From Tanypteryx hageni (taxonomy: Eukaryota > Arthropoda > Insecta > Odonata > Petaluridae): a stretch of 64,000 nt of DNA. Location: contig CM054113.1 of NCBI GenBank assembly GCA_028673005.1, forward strand, positions 66,292,850 to 66,356,849, read 5' to 3'. This document shows, in pieces, positions 30,301 to 45,300 of the stretch (its first letter is position 1; each line of letters begins with the position of its first letter). The position numbers were made by a program, and so were the translations under genes. Under the pieces are notes generated by a model. The model worked only from the letters and a program-made list of their open reading frames with translations, was not told the origin of the DNA and did not search any database.

Positions 30301-33300
30301 GGAGAGCATGGGGAGGGAAGCAGACAAGTGTGATGTAAACTGAGGGAGGGATAAGACTGCAAAAGGAAGACGTTTGGGTTGGAGGGAAATGGAAAACGAG
30401 CAGAAGCGTAAAAGTTTAGACATTATATGAGGTTTCATAAAATAGAATTAAATTTAAAATACATTAAAATTTATGGGCACTAGTTTGCAAATAAGGGATA
30501 ATAAAATAAAATAACATTCCATTAGGCGCTGCTGAGTTTATCCTAATTCATTATAAAATTAGATACTCCCTTCCTATGCAGATGGAGGACATTGCTGTCT
30601 TCAGAATTGAACCCAGTACCCAATGGTATATAAAACGGCATTTTTTTAATATAATGACCAAGAAAGCCGCCACACTTAATTACTTGATCTTAATTACTAC
30701 TAAACAAAATATAAATTTGAAATATGTATGAAAATGGTACTTTTTCAACACTGAATGAACTTCATTTCTCTTACAGCTGTCAAAAAGTCTCCCGGTGACC
30801 GTCTTTGGTAATTTGAAATAAACTGAAATTGTTAATTAGTCTTCATTTTCAGGGAACAATAACTATCCACTGTTACTATTAATGTCTCATAATAATAATA
30901 ATAGATATGAAGCAGTACTGACCTCTAACGAACGATGACAACACGTTCGAATTGTAGATTCACTTTGACCTTTCTCAAATACCTTGTTAAGTTAGGCTGA
31001 CGAACAGTGGATAGAAATCGAGATTGGAACTTGCAGAGCATTGCTCTTTAAAAGAGGAAAAACCCACTTTGGTGTAATATCAAAACGAATGTTTTCAAAG
31101 TACGAGGGACTGTAGCAGAGGATAGGGAATGGTAGAGGTCCTTAACTACAAGCGGCACATTTATTAAAGCTTCCTCATCCTCCACAATCCTTATCTCGTG
31201 GTTCCTGGAGAAGGATTAACACCAGAGAACCATTCCTTTTAGAAATGGAAGGAAAACCCAAAGGACAATCGGTAGTGGTCAAGATAGTGTTTCTTTCGCG
31301 ACAAGGCGGCAAAACTGGCGCAGTGGAGGACAAGAAAAACCGGAGAAGGGATTTTAGGCCACTTTCCCTTGCTCAAGACACACCGCCTGGGACAAATGCC
31401 ACTAGAACATAACCCTTTACCATCTGTTAATGAAATAACGAAATTTATTATTTTGTTTTCATTACATTTTCCGTTACATTAAGTCAAAATAATTCCGTTA
31501 GTTGGTTGAAATACTGTATATCCCAATATAAATATTGTCTTAAGAATGTTTCTTTGTACACATTTAGCAAATTGTTCTGCGAAATGAAGTTTTTCACTGC
31601 TCAAAAGATTAAAAATATATTTAAGAGCAACAATAACAACATCGATTAAATTCATTGGCAGTTTTATCAATTGAGACTGATCATACAATAAATATTGATT
31701 ACACTGATATCATTGAAGCTTTTGCAGAAAAAAAGCAAGGTGTAAACTTTAATTTAGATAGGTAACCATAAGAAATGTTTTTATATGCTTATAAATAAAA
31801 TAAATATCACTTTGAATACAATTATTTTTTTATATTATAAATCTTGCATAATTTTTATTTTATTTATTTATTTTTTGTAGAAAGGGGAGAGGGTAAATGT
31901 ATGTATGACCTAGGGTGCAGAAATATATATTGCCTGGGGGCACCAATAACTCAAATCAGAATACTATGTTGTATGTTAAATGAAAATGAGCTTTAAGTAA
32001 AAATTGAACATCAACTATAAATATTGAGAAGTAAAAAAATCTCTTAAATTTTATTGGGCTTAGTTTTCATCATCTTGTATTTCAGAAAAGGTCATGCATG
32101 AAGTGATTGTATGCTCTCTGCAAATATATTTTGAGCATAATACACAACATGTTCTGGTCTTCGTGTTTTTTTATTGGAAATAAGAAGCACATCTTGCTGA
32201 TCCATCATTATTCCTCAGAAATTTGTGTGAATCATATAATTACATGAGTGCACTTGAAAAGAATAGCGTTGTAGCAAAGATCTTTTTTCAGCCAGGCACC
32301 CAGGTATAGGCGAAAAACACAGTCCTCTGTGGGTGTTACAGTTTTTAATGATGTTGTGGCAAGTGAGCAGTTATCCAAAATTTTGTAGTGGAAATAACAG
32401 CTGACATCATAACAAAGGGTAAACAAAAGCATTCGGTTATTTATATTATATGTGACCAGTGGAAAGAAAGCAATGCTGATCAGGGAAAACTGCTATAAAA
32501 ATTAATGCTGGCACAAAGAGTCCCCCTGACCATAAGTAAATAGATAGTGAATTCAAGGAAAGGTACTGAGAAGGCTTGGGATGAAAGTTAATATTAGGCT
32601 ATAAAACTAAGAAAATGAAAATTGTGCAGGCTAAAACTCTGCCCCTGATCTCTTAAGGGTTAATGACACAATCCCCAGTTGGGGTCACTGGCATTACTGA
32701 GAGCAGAAGGGCCTGTGGCAAGATATTATTGATGATCCCTCTCCTCTCTCACCCAACGAATGATTAATTCAAACTAAAACTCATTGTTGAGCTTATTAAT
32801 CAATTATCAGGAATATGCTGAAAGGTTAGTCTTTTTAAATTGCTCTGACCAACAATAATGATTAACTAGAAAGTCATTCAGAAATTAGGTTGCAAAATGG
32901 AAACCACTAAAAAATCTTTATTTTTCTATATTCGGAAAAATTTGAGGACCCAAGGAATTTGGCCACCCATACCACCCTATTGTTATGCCACTGGCTGGGG
33001 CCTGTAACAACAATTCTCAAGTAGGAAGCCTTCTTAAGGTTGTTTATGGAATAGTAAACAAAAACATCTTCACAGAAGTGAAGATTAGTCATTCAGAATG
33101 GGTGGGGGTTATTGTGGTTTCATGAAGGCTCTCTCAGCGAACAGGAAATATGTTCTGCGATTACTATAGGAACCACTTAACTGTTAAAGATTAATAGCCT
33201 AAAATTCATATTAAAACCCAACTACAGAAATATAAGAGGTGTTGGTTCATTGCTATATTCTCTTGTAGTGGGTAGTCTGTGAATGCTATAAGGTTGAGAA

Positions 33301-36300
33301 CTGTTGCCCTTGATAGCTTTTTTTAAAATTCAAAGTTCCATTTTGAAGTGTTTATTAAAAAGTCATGACAGTTTAGCTCTAATTCTCTGTCTGTGAAATT
33401 GTTTATATTTAAATCATGAAAGGGTTGCAGTGGTGGAGTGGTTAGAGCATTGGGCTTTCATGCAGCGGTCCCAGGTTTGAATCCGGTGGAGGTTGAATTT
33501 TTCAACCTGGCATCGTCCCCTCCCCTACTTTTGGGGTTTGAGGAGACTGAGCAAGTCAGTGCTCCATCCTTCAGAAGGGACGATAAGCAATTGGCTCCCT
33601 TGATGTTTTTTGTATAGAGTAGGCTAATGCCCCGGTGTGGGTTTCCCTCTTCTCTTCTGTGTGTCTGGTGTGGAAGGAGTTATGGCCAGGCCCGGACATA
33701 GAGACCCAGGGCCCCTAGGCAGTTAACAGAGTCCCCCTTTTTGGTAATTTAGCAAAAAACAAACTTTACTTTTATTTTTTTTTCAGTTTTTTTTGACGTC
33801 AGACATCGGTAATTTCTAAAAATAAGAGGATAATGAGTAATAGTCACGTGATCATTTAGCTTAAATAGTAACTCACAGACAACTCTTTAACACTCTATGA
33901 GAATCAACTGTCCTTGCGGGCTGAGCCCTCTGCTTATATAGTCCCAGGATAGTGGAAGTTGGTGGGGGTTCGACCAATCAGAATACATGGTAGTATCTAC
34001 AATATTCCAGAACGTTCCCTAATCGAACATTCTAGAATACAGGTCCATGAAATTCTAGAACATTCTTGAATGTTCCATAGTCTTCCACAGAGTTCTAGAA
34101 CATTCGACACTTTTCCAGAGTTTTCCACTACTTTCGAGAACTTTCTATACGCATACAATATCGAAATATCTAGAACCTTTGAGAATGTTCCTGTACTACC
34201 ATTCACTAATCATTTTCGGAATATTCTATGTTACGGGATTATTCTATAAAATCTTAAGACGCTATACACTAGAAAATTCTATCACATTCTTTAGCTTCCG
34301 TTGCCAACACTACTCGTATCGTAACCTTAACTAACCTCAGCAAATTCGCGTGGAAGATAAAACCTTGGAGCCGCAAAATTGAAATTGATACAACTTTCTA
34401 ACACACACTTTCAACGCGAACTGCCAAGTACTGACAAGTTATAGAATGAAGTCAGATGCAATGCAAAACAAACAAAGAACACAAACACAGTGTTGCCACT
34501 TGACTTGCCAAAAAATTAACTATGGTCAATTATTTTCTATTTCGTTCGGAAAAATTGACATATTATTTTCCGTGTCCTGTGTCCTCAATGTGTACCATTT
34601 CGGCCCCTGGTCGGGGCCCCTGCCGAGGTTGTGGCCCTGGGCAGCTGCCTAGTTTGCCTAGGCAGAAGTTCGCTGCTGGTTATGGCTATAATAATTCAAG
34701 AGATTGATTAGCCAGAAATACAAACAACATAAAAATCAAGTAGTTTGAAATTTTTTACCTATGCCTGGAAAGTAATATATTAGGATTGTAGACTTAACAT
34801 TTCTGCTCTGCATATTGTAAATTGTTGTGAAACCTTGTCAAAGTAAAATTTACTGGAATGCAGCTTCCTGTAATGCAGATTCACTTATAGGTGGCATCCT
34901 AACATGCATTGAACTTTTTTGAACATAGTAGCATGATTTCCTTTTATACAGTTTGGCATTAAATGGCCAAAATTACCAGATTGGAGATTTCAACTAGTTT
35001 TAGCTGCTTTCTTTGTTATATTTCATTTAACCTGTAACTGGTCTGATATGAGTCAAACCGCCACATTATCTAGTACAGCACTGATTATATTTGTTATTCT
35101 ACAGTAGTTTTCCCTAGCCATCATTATCTTCCTTTATTATGAAGGCAAACTTATACTTGTGGTGATTGATTTCAATTTACATTCAGATATTGAGCTACAG
35201 CAGAAATTTTGTCTGCCAGAGAGCATTAGCGCAACAGATTTGTATTGAGGCTATGGCAAGTGTGGCTAAATAAAGAAGTCATAGAGTGCTCTTAAGCTAT
35301 TACAAAAACATTTATATAGAAATAAATTGCTTCTGTAGTAGAATCTTTTTAATACAAAGTTCAAGGAACCTAAATTTTCATGGTTTGTAATAACAAGGTC
35401 TGCCAAGAATGTCAAAACTTGACCATTTTCTTTGGTACGTATATCTAACTTGAACTTAAGCCTTCTCTAACATTAATAAAAATAATACTTCGTTTAGAAT
35501 TTATTTTATTTATAAGAGAAATCGTGAGAAAACCAACAACATAATTTAAATTAAAATCTAATATATTATAACTGCTGTTTCCAAAGTCTTGGGTGACATC
35601 CCCTCCCAGCATGAACGCAAATAAATCGAGAACATTCAAATTGATTTCAACAAATCTTTCGCCTGAATGCTCAGCGTGAACTCTTGGAGGTTTTAAGTGG
35701 GTAGTCATCCCCTGAAAAGGCATGGGTTCGATACCAGGATAGTTTTCGTTTTTGCATTTGATTAACATATAATCGGCTAGAATGTGATGTGCAGACATTT
35801 AGTCTTTAACATTTTAAAATACCTTACGATCAAGACTTTGATTCAAGATTTATACCATTTCCCGTAGAAAGAAATTAAGATTCTTATTCTTACCATCACT
35901 TCTGTTGTTTAATTCATGTTTGCTCATATTTTAAGTTTATATTCGGTTTTCTTGGATTTTTCAACTTCAAAAAGGAGGTTGCTAGGGTAGCTGGCATTGT
36001 TCACCTCGGATTTTTGCATTGTTGGACTCGGACTTTCGAGTGCATTTGCACTAAGCTTACAATAAAACAAACGAATGAAGGACAAAACCTGATTAATCCT
36101 CGAGTGACGTCATCTCCCAGTATAAATGCAAATAAATATAATAAATATTTACAACACCTTTAAAACAAATATGAATTAATAAGCTTATTTCATATTACAG
36201 TAAAAAGCAGAACAGGAGATCCAATTATAAAATGAAGCTTTTCAAAAAGTTCGCCAGTATAGATTGCAGAGATGAGTTTTAAGATATACCATATATACTC

Positions 36301-39300
36301 GTGTATAAGTCAACTCAAATTTTCAGGTGTAGTATAACAAATTTTTTTGTATTCAATACGTGTTGATCCATTATGTTCCACATTAAGTTCCCTTTAGTCC
36401 GATATAACTACATTGTATCAAAGTAGCAGTGAAGCAGTCCGATGTCTCCCACAGTGCCACTGCATAACATCAAAAGTCTTTACATTGTATATGCCTTTGT
36501 AATAGATCGAATAACTCGGGATAGACTTCGTATTTTGATTTGGTGCTCATTCAGAAGCTATCTACAGGGAACAAAACTGATGTTGGACTGCAGAAGATAG
36601 GTGGCACCAAAATTGATGATAAAGCGGCGTAAAGATGTACTATGTGATCCTAGGAAATCCGTGTTTTGTATGATTCTTGAAGAGGAACCTACCCCTCATA
36701 GAGTGCAAATATGAACATGGAAGGAAAACCAAGTCAACCCCTAACCAACCCAACCCAGTGGGGAAGCGTAATATTGTGTAAGATTCAAATTTCTGTAATA
36801 TGTAGATATGAGTATGTAGTACAATATCTCAGTGAGGGCAAATGTGAACGTGGAAATGCTAGCACTGCTGATGTTACAATACATTTTTTTACATATCTCC
36901 CCTTACATTATAAACCTCAAAATCTTATATTTATGATTGTTTTCCATTTTTCTTCCTGGTAATTCCATTTCTTGTCGCCTTGTTTACCTTCGCCCCGGTT
37001 ATGCACACAGTCCATAAGTTTTATACCATAAATACTTCTGCAATACTAATTTAATCTGCGATGCTTATAGGTAGGCGTTGTCTTTCCATGAATTACTGAT
37101 TAGGTGTTTCTTTATTTACATGTTACGGAGTTACCATATTGCGCATTTGTCTTGCTGCCAGTTTTCTGTCTTGCCGCCATCACATTACCAGATGTTAGGT
37201 TTAGCAAAATTGCTTAGTTATTTGCAAAGCATCAGGGATCAACTTAGGATCATCAAATTATATAGTAATTTATTCTTTCTATACATCAGTATTTAAATAT
37301 TCAATAGTTATCGATACAGTTTAAGTACAACAAGAGTGAAAATTCCATCTAATTTTAATAACCGCAGGGCAAATAAGGTCATGGGTTTAAATCAGAGTTC
37401 TGAACACGTTCTGGTCCAGCCATTTTTTTTAACCCAAACCGACCAAAAAAATGCTATGGTTCGGGTTCATTTCCTCCTCCAAAATTTCAAAAAAGCAAAA
37501 TTACATTAATCGTACTTCAATCCACTTTTGATTTGTTAAATAGGGTGCTAAAATCTCATTCAATCTTGTATTCGTTTATGCAGTTTTACATTAGCCACTG
37601 TAAAATCTAATTTTGTTTTCTTTTAAGTTCCATGATAAATGTATTTCTAATTTTTGTATTATTTTTGTATGTATTTCTGATACTTTTATTTTTAATTAAT
37701 TTAAGTCCCCACAAGCAGAAGTTGAAGTTCTGTTTCATTTACGTTGAATAACGAGTTTGAAATTTATCAGAATCTTAAAAGAAAAAAATGTTTTAGAAAT
37801 CTGGGAGAGACAAGATGAAAATGCCATTATTGTATGCGACAGCTGGAGTTACAAAATTGGGTATTAATGTTGCAGTTATAAAATAACTTCCAGATACTTA
37901 TTTCTAATAGTTTTAGGTAAGTTCTATTAAAATTGCAAGTTGATACATTGTAGGGTTTCTGAGATGTATACATTCAAATTGGTCTTATCAGATTTCCAGG
38001 TCGAAAAACTGTGTTTTTCTTCAAACACAGCCCAATATAAAATATTTAAACATAGACTAAAATTTTAAATGTACATCAATTAACATAGAAATAAATTCTT
38101 TACTCGCCACTTTTCATCCCATTAAAATCGTTGCAGTTGTTTTTGAGATATATGGTCTCAAACTCAGGTGTCTAGACTTTTTGCAAGGACAGTAGGAAAT
38201 ACTAGTAGTTGGTGCTTGAATACTGCAAGCATTTCATCTCACCTTGAAAAAACACTCATTTTTCCGACAGATATTTCATCATTACAAATATTCTTTTAAT
38301 TCTAAATATTTAACCTCCGCAGCGATTTTCGTTTTTCCCACATGTAAAAATAATAGTTTAAAACAATCCCCAAATGTTGCAATTTTTAACATTTTACACT
38401 CTTTCCATTATGGGGTACTAATGCTACACATTTTAGCCAAATTTTAAAGTTGTAGCATTTCTAGAAGTATAATAATATTTTTCTAATTGTTTAAATTTAA
38501 ATAATTTTTAACGGCCGCCACAATTCATATATGGTAAAATTGAAATGTTTGTTTGTGCAAATTTACTATTCTCTAAATAATTTGAAAATTTCAGCTTCCT
38601 AGCTCATCCCGTAGTACCTAAACAGTTATCCATTTGTTTAAACTTTAAGAATTTTTAATTGCCAAACAAATTAAAATATCAAAATTTGTATATTCCCTAT
38701 TTTGTTATTTTAGGAATTCTACTTATAAAAAATTTTTTAACTCCGTAGCAAATTCGGAAATACATAAACCATGAAAAATTGTTTAAACAATTGCGAATTT
38801 TTAACGGCCGCTTTGCTGCACTTTTTCAAAATTTTCGTTTTTTCTAGTCAGTTTTGCACAAAATCCTACCTATGAAAAAAATTTCGAATCTCCAGCACAT
38901 CTGGAAGTGCCTAAACATTACTATCCTCCTGTTATATGTTATATCCTCCTCTGTAAGAGTCGTCGATATATAATAGATATTTTTCCAGAGAAAGAGAGAG
39001 GGGGGAGGGAGGGAGGAGGATTAGAGAGAGAGAGAGAAAAGGACGAAGAATGGAAAGTGCCTTAAATTTAATACTTAATCCATGCAACCAAATTTGGTAT
39101 GATTGCTACGATCACGTGCTAATAGCGAATGACAAAAATATTTCAAAAAAGGTCCCGGGTTCGACTCTAAAGGATGATTTTAATCTCCCATAAGACAATC
39201 TATATCTCAGCTATTTGTTTGATTACAAAGCCCGTTTTAAACAGGCTATTTCATCTAGTGTAAATATAAAAAGATGGTACTAAAAAAATGGTATAACATA

Positions 39301-42300
39301 ACCAAACCTTTGTATGATGGTATAATTCTTAAGCACAATGCTCAAAACCAGTTGCATAGTGCAGTGGTTCTCAACCTTTTTTGGTAATGTACCCCTTTTT
39401 AATTTTCAACATTGTTGTGTACCCCCCACCCCACCCCCTCTTCCTACTTTCATTTTATGACTAAAGTTTTCTTATATAACAAAATAACTATTATGACATT
39501 TAATGAAATATTATAATTTAACTGCATTTTTAGCCTACTTTCCAGAATGGAAATAGGCTTATAGTTTTGTCGTTGTGTCTGTCTGTCTGTATAACCCCTA
39601 TTAACTTTTGAACCAATAGACCAATTTCCATGAAACTTGTGGAAATCTCTTACTACATGGGCTGAGCTCCCAAGGATAGTTTTTGTTACGAAGATTGAAG
39701 TCCCAGGTTCGATTCCAGTAACTATCCTTCCCATTTGATTTACATGGGAAATCTGAAATCCACCACGCAGGGTATTTTTCTCTTGCACATTAAAATGTCT
39801 TAGAATTGTAATATCGGAGCGAGTTTTGTACTATTCTCTGAGGAAAGGAATGAAGATTCTAATTTTTATCTTAGAATTTTGCTTATCGATTGTATGTCTT
39901 AGAATTTCGCATAAATACTGGTGATTTTGCAGTTTTTACCACTCATTACGAGAGTGTTGCCATAGCAACAGCTATTGTTGGACTCAGATTCAGTATATTC
40001 TAATATGTACATGCATTATTTTTGCAGCACAAATATGAGAGATCAATTTAATATTCCATTTGAATGTATTTGTAATATTTTATAACACTAAATTATGAAA
40101 TTTGGGAACACAATGAGCTACATATCCGCAATGACTTTAAAGCCAATATAAGTTTAAAATAAATAATTAAATTGAAAGTGGGCATCATAAGTTCTGTTTG
40201 GATCATCTTGTTAAATATCACTTTTGTAATTTATAAAGACTATTTATTAATTTATTTACCATATCTATCAGACTATAAGACACTTCGGACTATAAGTGGC
40301 ACCAAGGGTATAAATTTAAATATTTAGGAAACATCTCATTGTTTTTTACGATGGGGTAGATTTAGCGGGGTCTTCGTGTTATTTTCTAAGCACTTGTATC
40401 ATGATGAAACTTTCACAATCTTCAACTTGCGTGCCATATTCACTGCCTTTAATTGCCTTGCTAATACTACATTTCCTAAAAAATCAACAAAACAAGGGGA
40501 ATAACAATAGTATCTACAGTTTGTAAGGCTAAACAATCAACACGCAGTTATGTATGAAACGTAAAAAGTTACTTACATTATAGTCAACTGCTTCGGCCAT
40601 TCTTTTGTAGAAATCCATAATTCAAAAATAATGTAACTTGGTATTGTAGAAATTTTACCAAGTTACATTATTTTTGAATTACTTACATTAGTGCGATTTT
40701 TAAACCTGTTTTCCAGAGATAATCCTCTCGATGCACAGCTGAATTTTGTTCATTGAAAGGATGAGATCATGTTTGGAGGTCAGACAACTGCGGTTCCACG
40801 TCTTTATGGCTCTCAAAGTTGAGAACCCTGTCTCACGTCAGCATTGGTTAACCTCTCAAGATATTTAATTGAATTCCACCCATCAGATCGAAGGACAATT
40901 AAATTAATCGGCAATTTATGTCTCTCCCTTTCCTCGTATTCACCACCCCACCCCTTGCCTACAATGTTAAAACTTTGTATACTCAGAATGTCTTGTGTAC
41001 TGTTACTCACTCACTCTACACCCATTTTAAGCTTTTTTTACTTTCTCCGGGGAGGCCCACACATTTTCCGGTACGCCCACACATTCTCCGGTACGCCCAC
41101 ACATTTTCCGGTATGCCCACACATTTTTCAGTATGCCCACACATTTTCCTGTACGCCACTGCTTAAAACGTAAAATATTACTTCTAATGGTGTGCATCAG
41201 AAACCTCAAGCTAAGAGTATACAGTGAAATTATATCTTACAATGAGGTAAGTGCCCAATAGGGGGAAATGGTTGAGAACAACCCGTCCTACATAATAACA
41301 TAATTAGACAAAATGTTTCTAAGTATCACACACTTCCACTTTTCATGATGATTTGCAGTAGGACTCTTTTCTCAGTTTCATTTGCTGTGTAACTGTTTTG
41401 TAGTTAAGTGTTAGTTTTGTACCAAGAGTTTTAGCATTTTGGCATATTTCACCACTCCTTTTATTGGATATGTGTGAAGTTTAATCACTGTATACTCCTG
41501 AAGTTTCTGATCTGCATCGTTAAAAGTAATATTTTACGTTTTGAGTCTTGTGTTTAAGAGTGATAATGTCATACATAACTTTGGTTTCTGTTTTACTATT
41601 TTCTTTGGTATCATCTTTCTACTGCTATAAGAAATACATTATTAAGAATTATTGTCAACTTTACTAAGTATTTCCTGAAAGTAGAAATAATAGAATATAA
41701 ATTGCATTTTGGACAATTTAAAATGTCTGTGAGCCGCAAAAAGGTTCAAGAATGCTAAAGGTTTATTACAAGGGATTTTATGAGGAAGTGGAACTTTTAA
41801 CCACAAAAAAACTGAATTTTATTAATAAAAAATTAAATCATCCACCATTACATACATTTTTTTAAGTACTCCCTCATGCCTATTTAGTTTATTTATTTAG
41901 TTAGCTAACATTGCAAGAAGGCCATAAGCCTGGTGGCAAAGAAATAAAATACTTAATACAATATCACACATAATATACACACACTCGTACATCACATAAA
42001 ATATTAAAACAATTGGTATACAATGAACACATAAAGTAAACAAAATCACCCATGTTTAATAAGTATTCTCAAGGGTTCGCATACCCCAGTTTTAGAAACC
42101 CTGCTCTAGAGCCTTCATTTATGCGCTATATATAATGCTTGTAAGGAATTATAAACAAAATTATAATTTTATTTGGCAAAGTTTATTTTTAGAGTTAGTC
42201 TTGGAACCTAACCCCATTTTTCTCATAGGTTTAATGATTTTTCCAATGTGGATTCCTGCAATGCAGTGTCCTAAAACAGTGTTTCTCAAATTATGGACTA

Positions 42301-45300
42301 TGGCCCCCCAGGTGGCTGCAGAATTATTTTGGATGCAAGTTGAAATGTCAAAAAATAAAGTTTTCATGAATAATAAAATTTTATCGGAATTTTTGGAAAA
42401 CGATGCGATAAAAAATTATTAATACCCTAAATTCCCAAGTATAACGCGCGCGTTATACAAGGTTTTTTTGTCAAATTTTCGGAATTATTTAGTGCGCGTT
42501 ATACATAAGACGTACTAGTGCGCGTTATGCATAAGAAGTACAGCTTTATAAAATAAAATGCCTTAAAGCGTTCAAATACTAACTTCGTGAAATCACTAAA
42601 TGGCTGAAATCTTTCGAAACTTCTTTCTTTTTGTTCCGTTGATAAAAAAAAATTTCTTGCATAAATTACCATGCATTTCAATCATTACAGATACAAAATC
42701 GAATTTTAGTTACCTAATTATTATTCAACCTAAGACAAATTAAGGCAGATTCGAAGTTATTAGTTGAAAAAAATGTACGCAATGCCTTTTTAAATAAGAT
42801 AACGAATTCCAAAACAAAACACATTCACGTATAAAAATAAAAAAATCACAAATTCTTCATAAACTTTTATTCCCACTCGATTATTAATTAACATAACCAT
42901 AAAAATCTTCTGATTCAGTCATAATTTATATCGTAATCATTCAAGTTCTTAACCAACGAGTCCGGAAAATTTTCAAGCGAAAAATTATCGCTTTCATCAG
43001 ATGATGAATCACAATACCCTCCATCCCCCCATCAACATCAGGGGAATAAATTCCCGATACCCTGAAACCATTAATTATACATTCACGGGTTACATCGGCC
43101 CAACTTTTCACAATGCATTTGCAAATTTCAGCATAAGAAGCTCGCTCGCTGCATCCTTCCAGACTTTGTATAGAAGTGGAAACCATCTACCATGCATTTT
43201 TCCCAGTGCCTCCGTCTTTTCGATTTGAATGATCTATTTAAGGAGATGTCCAGTGGTTGCAGCTTTTTTGTTAGACCTGCAGGAATAACTGCAATCTTGG
43301 AATATTTTTTCAATAATATTTTCGAATCATTTACCTAGCTGAATCCAATGCAAGCAGCGATTTTGGTTTAAAAAATGAGCCCTTCCTTTTTCCCCATACC
43401 TCAGTTAACCACATTCGCAACATATCGCAATTCATCCAGCCTTTTGGGTTTACGCACACAACAATACCTTTAGGAAATTCCTATTTAGGAATGGTTTTCC
43501 GCTTGAAAATTACCATTGGGGGAAGCTTTTCTCCATCAGCTGTCACTGTTAGCACAACAGTAAAGCAGCATTTTTTAGCTCCAGCAGTGCATATTTTTAT
43601 GTCTTGGGTGCCTTTAACGTCAACTGCAAATTTCGATGGCATGACGAAACTCATAGGTACCCCATCCATGTTCCCTATCTGACTTGGTTCAACGCCCTTC
43701 TTTTCCTGCCCAACAAACAAATTAAACTCTTCCACTTTCACCTTCCAATCTTCTGGTAACTTTTGTCCGGTAGATGTAATTGCTCGTTAAACTATTTCGC
43801 TTCATAAAATGATAACACCAGCAATTACTGCCTTTAAAATTATGAATATTTTTCTCGCGAGCTATTTGTATTGCTTTGCATTTAAGTGACACAGTTGAAA
43901 CTCCACTTCCTTCACTCCTTTGCGCACATACCCAGTCCTTCAATTCTTGCTCCAGATCTGGCCAAAACTCCTTTTGTTTCCTTCGTGCCCTTTTTGCCAA
44001 AGGTAGAACACTCAACAAATTCTTTTGGGACCGCCACTCACGAATGCTGGATTCGCCCACTTTGAAGAAACGGGCAACTGACCGATTACCGTGAATCTCG
44101 GCATAATTCACATTTCTAACTTTTTCTGCGCCATGTAAGATTTTCTTCTTTTTGGCATTTTTAAATAGGGTTATGGTCCAACGGTGGGTCTACAATTTAA
44201 AAAATAAAAAAAATATTAATATTTTTTCATTAGGTTCAATAACTGTGCATTACCAAATCAAGAAATACCGTACAGAAACCGTACCGTTTCTTAGTCAGGT
44301 AAATAAAAATTAAATAGGTAACACTCCATAAATGACAAAGTCAACAAGTTTCAGTAAAAATATTGTCAATGTTTTTAAGGAAAACAAAATATCCTTGAAA
44401 ATACCTCACCTGGTTTCTGTCAAAGAGGAACGAAACTCCGTACTTTCAGTGCCCTACCTCGTTGATCAAAACGTTACAGCCAAACTGCAAACCACAAATA
44501 AATGGGCGATGAAGATTACAGGTCGTCTCTCTGTCTGTGAGTCAACAATGTGTGCCCTCCACATTCGTTCCCACACTCAGATTCTCTGGCTGTTTATGCT
44601 AGCTTTCTCTTGCCCCCTGTCGTACCACCCTTGAGGTATGGTCCTTCTTTTGTTTTGTGCACCTCTACCCACCCCCACCATTCCAACACATCTCATGACA
44701 CCCTCACCACTTCCTTACACCTCACTCCCCAACCAGTTTTCTTTGACCCTCGAGTGGTCATTGTATCGGAAATAAGAATGGGAAAAATCGGTATCCAGGG
44801 GTTTTCCCCAAATGTTTTCCTTCGCACAGGAGAGTTGGGGAAGGGCACTAAAAGTGTAGCATTCTTTAAAAAAACGCTAAGCTCAACGATCCCATGTTCT
44901 GCGGGTGTCCTGCGCGTAATACACAAGTGCGCATAATACACAAGTGCACGTTATACTAGAAATTTTGGAGATATGCGGAAAACAGCCGAAGGTTGGCCTG
45001 CACATTATGCATGAGTGCGCGTTATACTTGGGAATTTAGGGTAGTTAAATTAGATGGAATCTAGAGAAACTGAAAGAAAGGCAGAAAGAGGAAATCGGTT
45101 ATGATATGGCAAACCAGATGAAGAGAGGAAATACACAGAACGAAGGAGTAGAGGAAAAATGGAAGAGAATGAAGAATGGAATAGTAAATGTGGCAGAAAG
45201 GGAAATAGGATACAGGAAAGGCAAGAGAGCTAAGAAACCCTGGGTAACAGGAGAAATGATAGCAAAGATGGAGGAGAGAAGGAGATACAAGAATGTAAAC

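Noticed and set aside
33474..33484. tRNA B-box in a second place
   Set aside because: Same reason; a SINE head rather than a functional tRNA.
40844..41209. Overlapping open frames on both strands with repeated His-Thr-Phe or Asn-Val-Trp strings
   Set aside because: Produced by the 20-bp minisatellite and flanking sequence; not a gene.
39361..42100. A single large hAT element joining the orphan terminus at 39361 to an end near 42096
   Set aside because: The right end is too diverged and the 8-bp flanks do not match.
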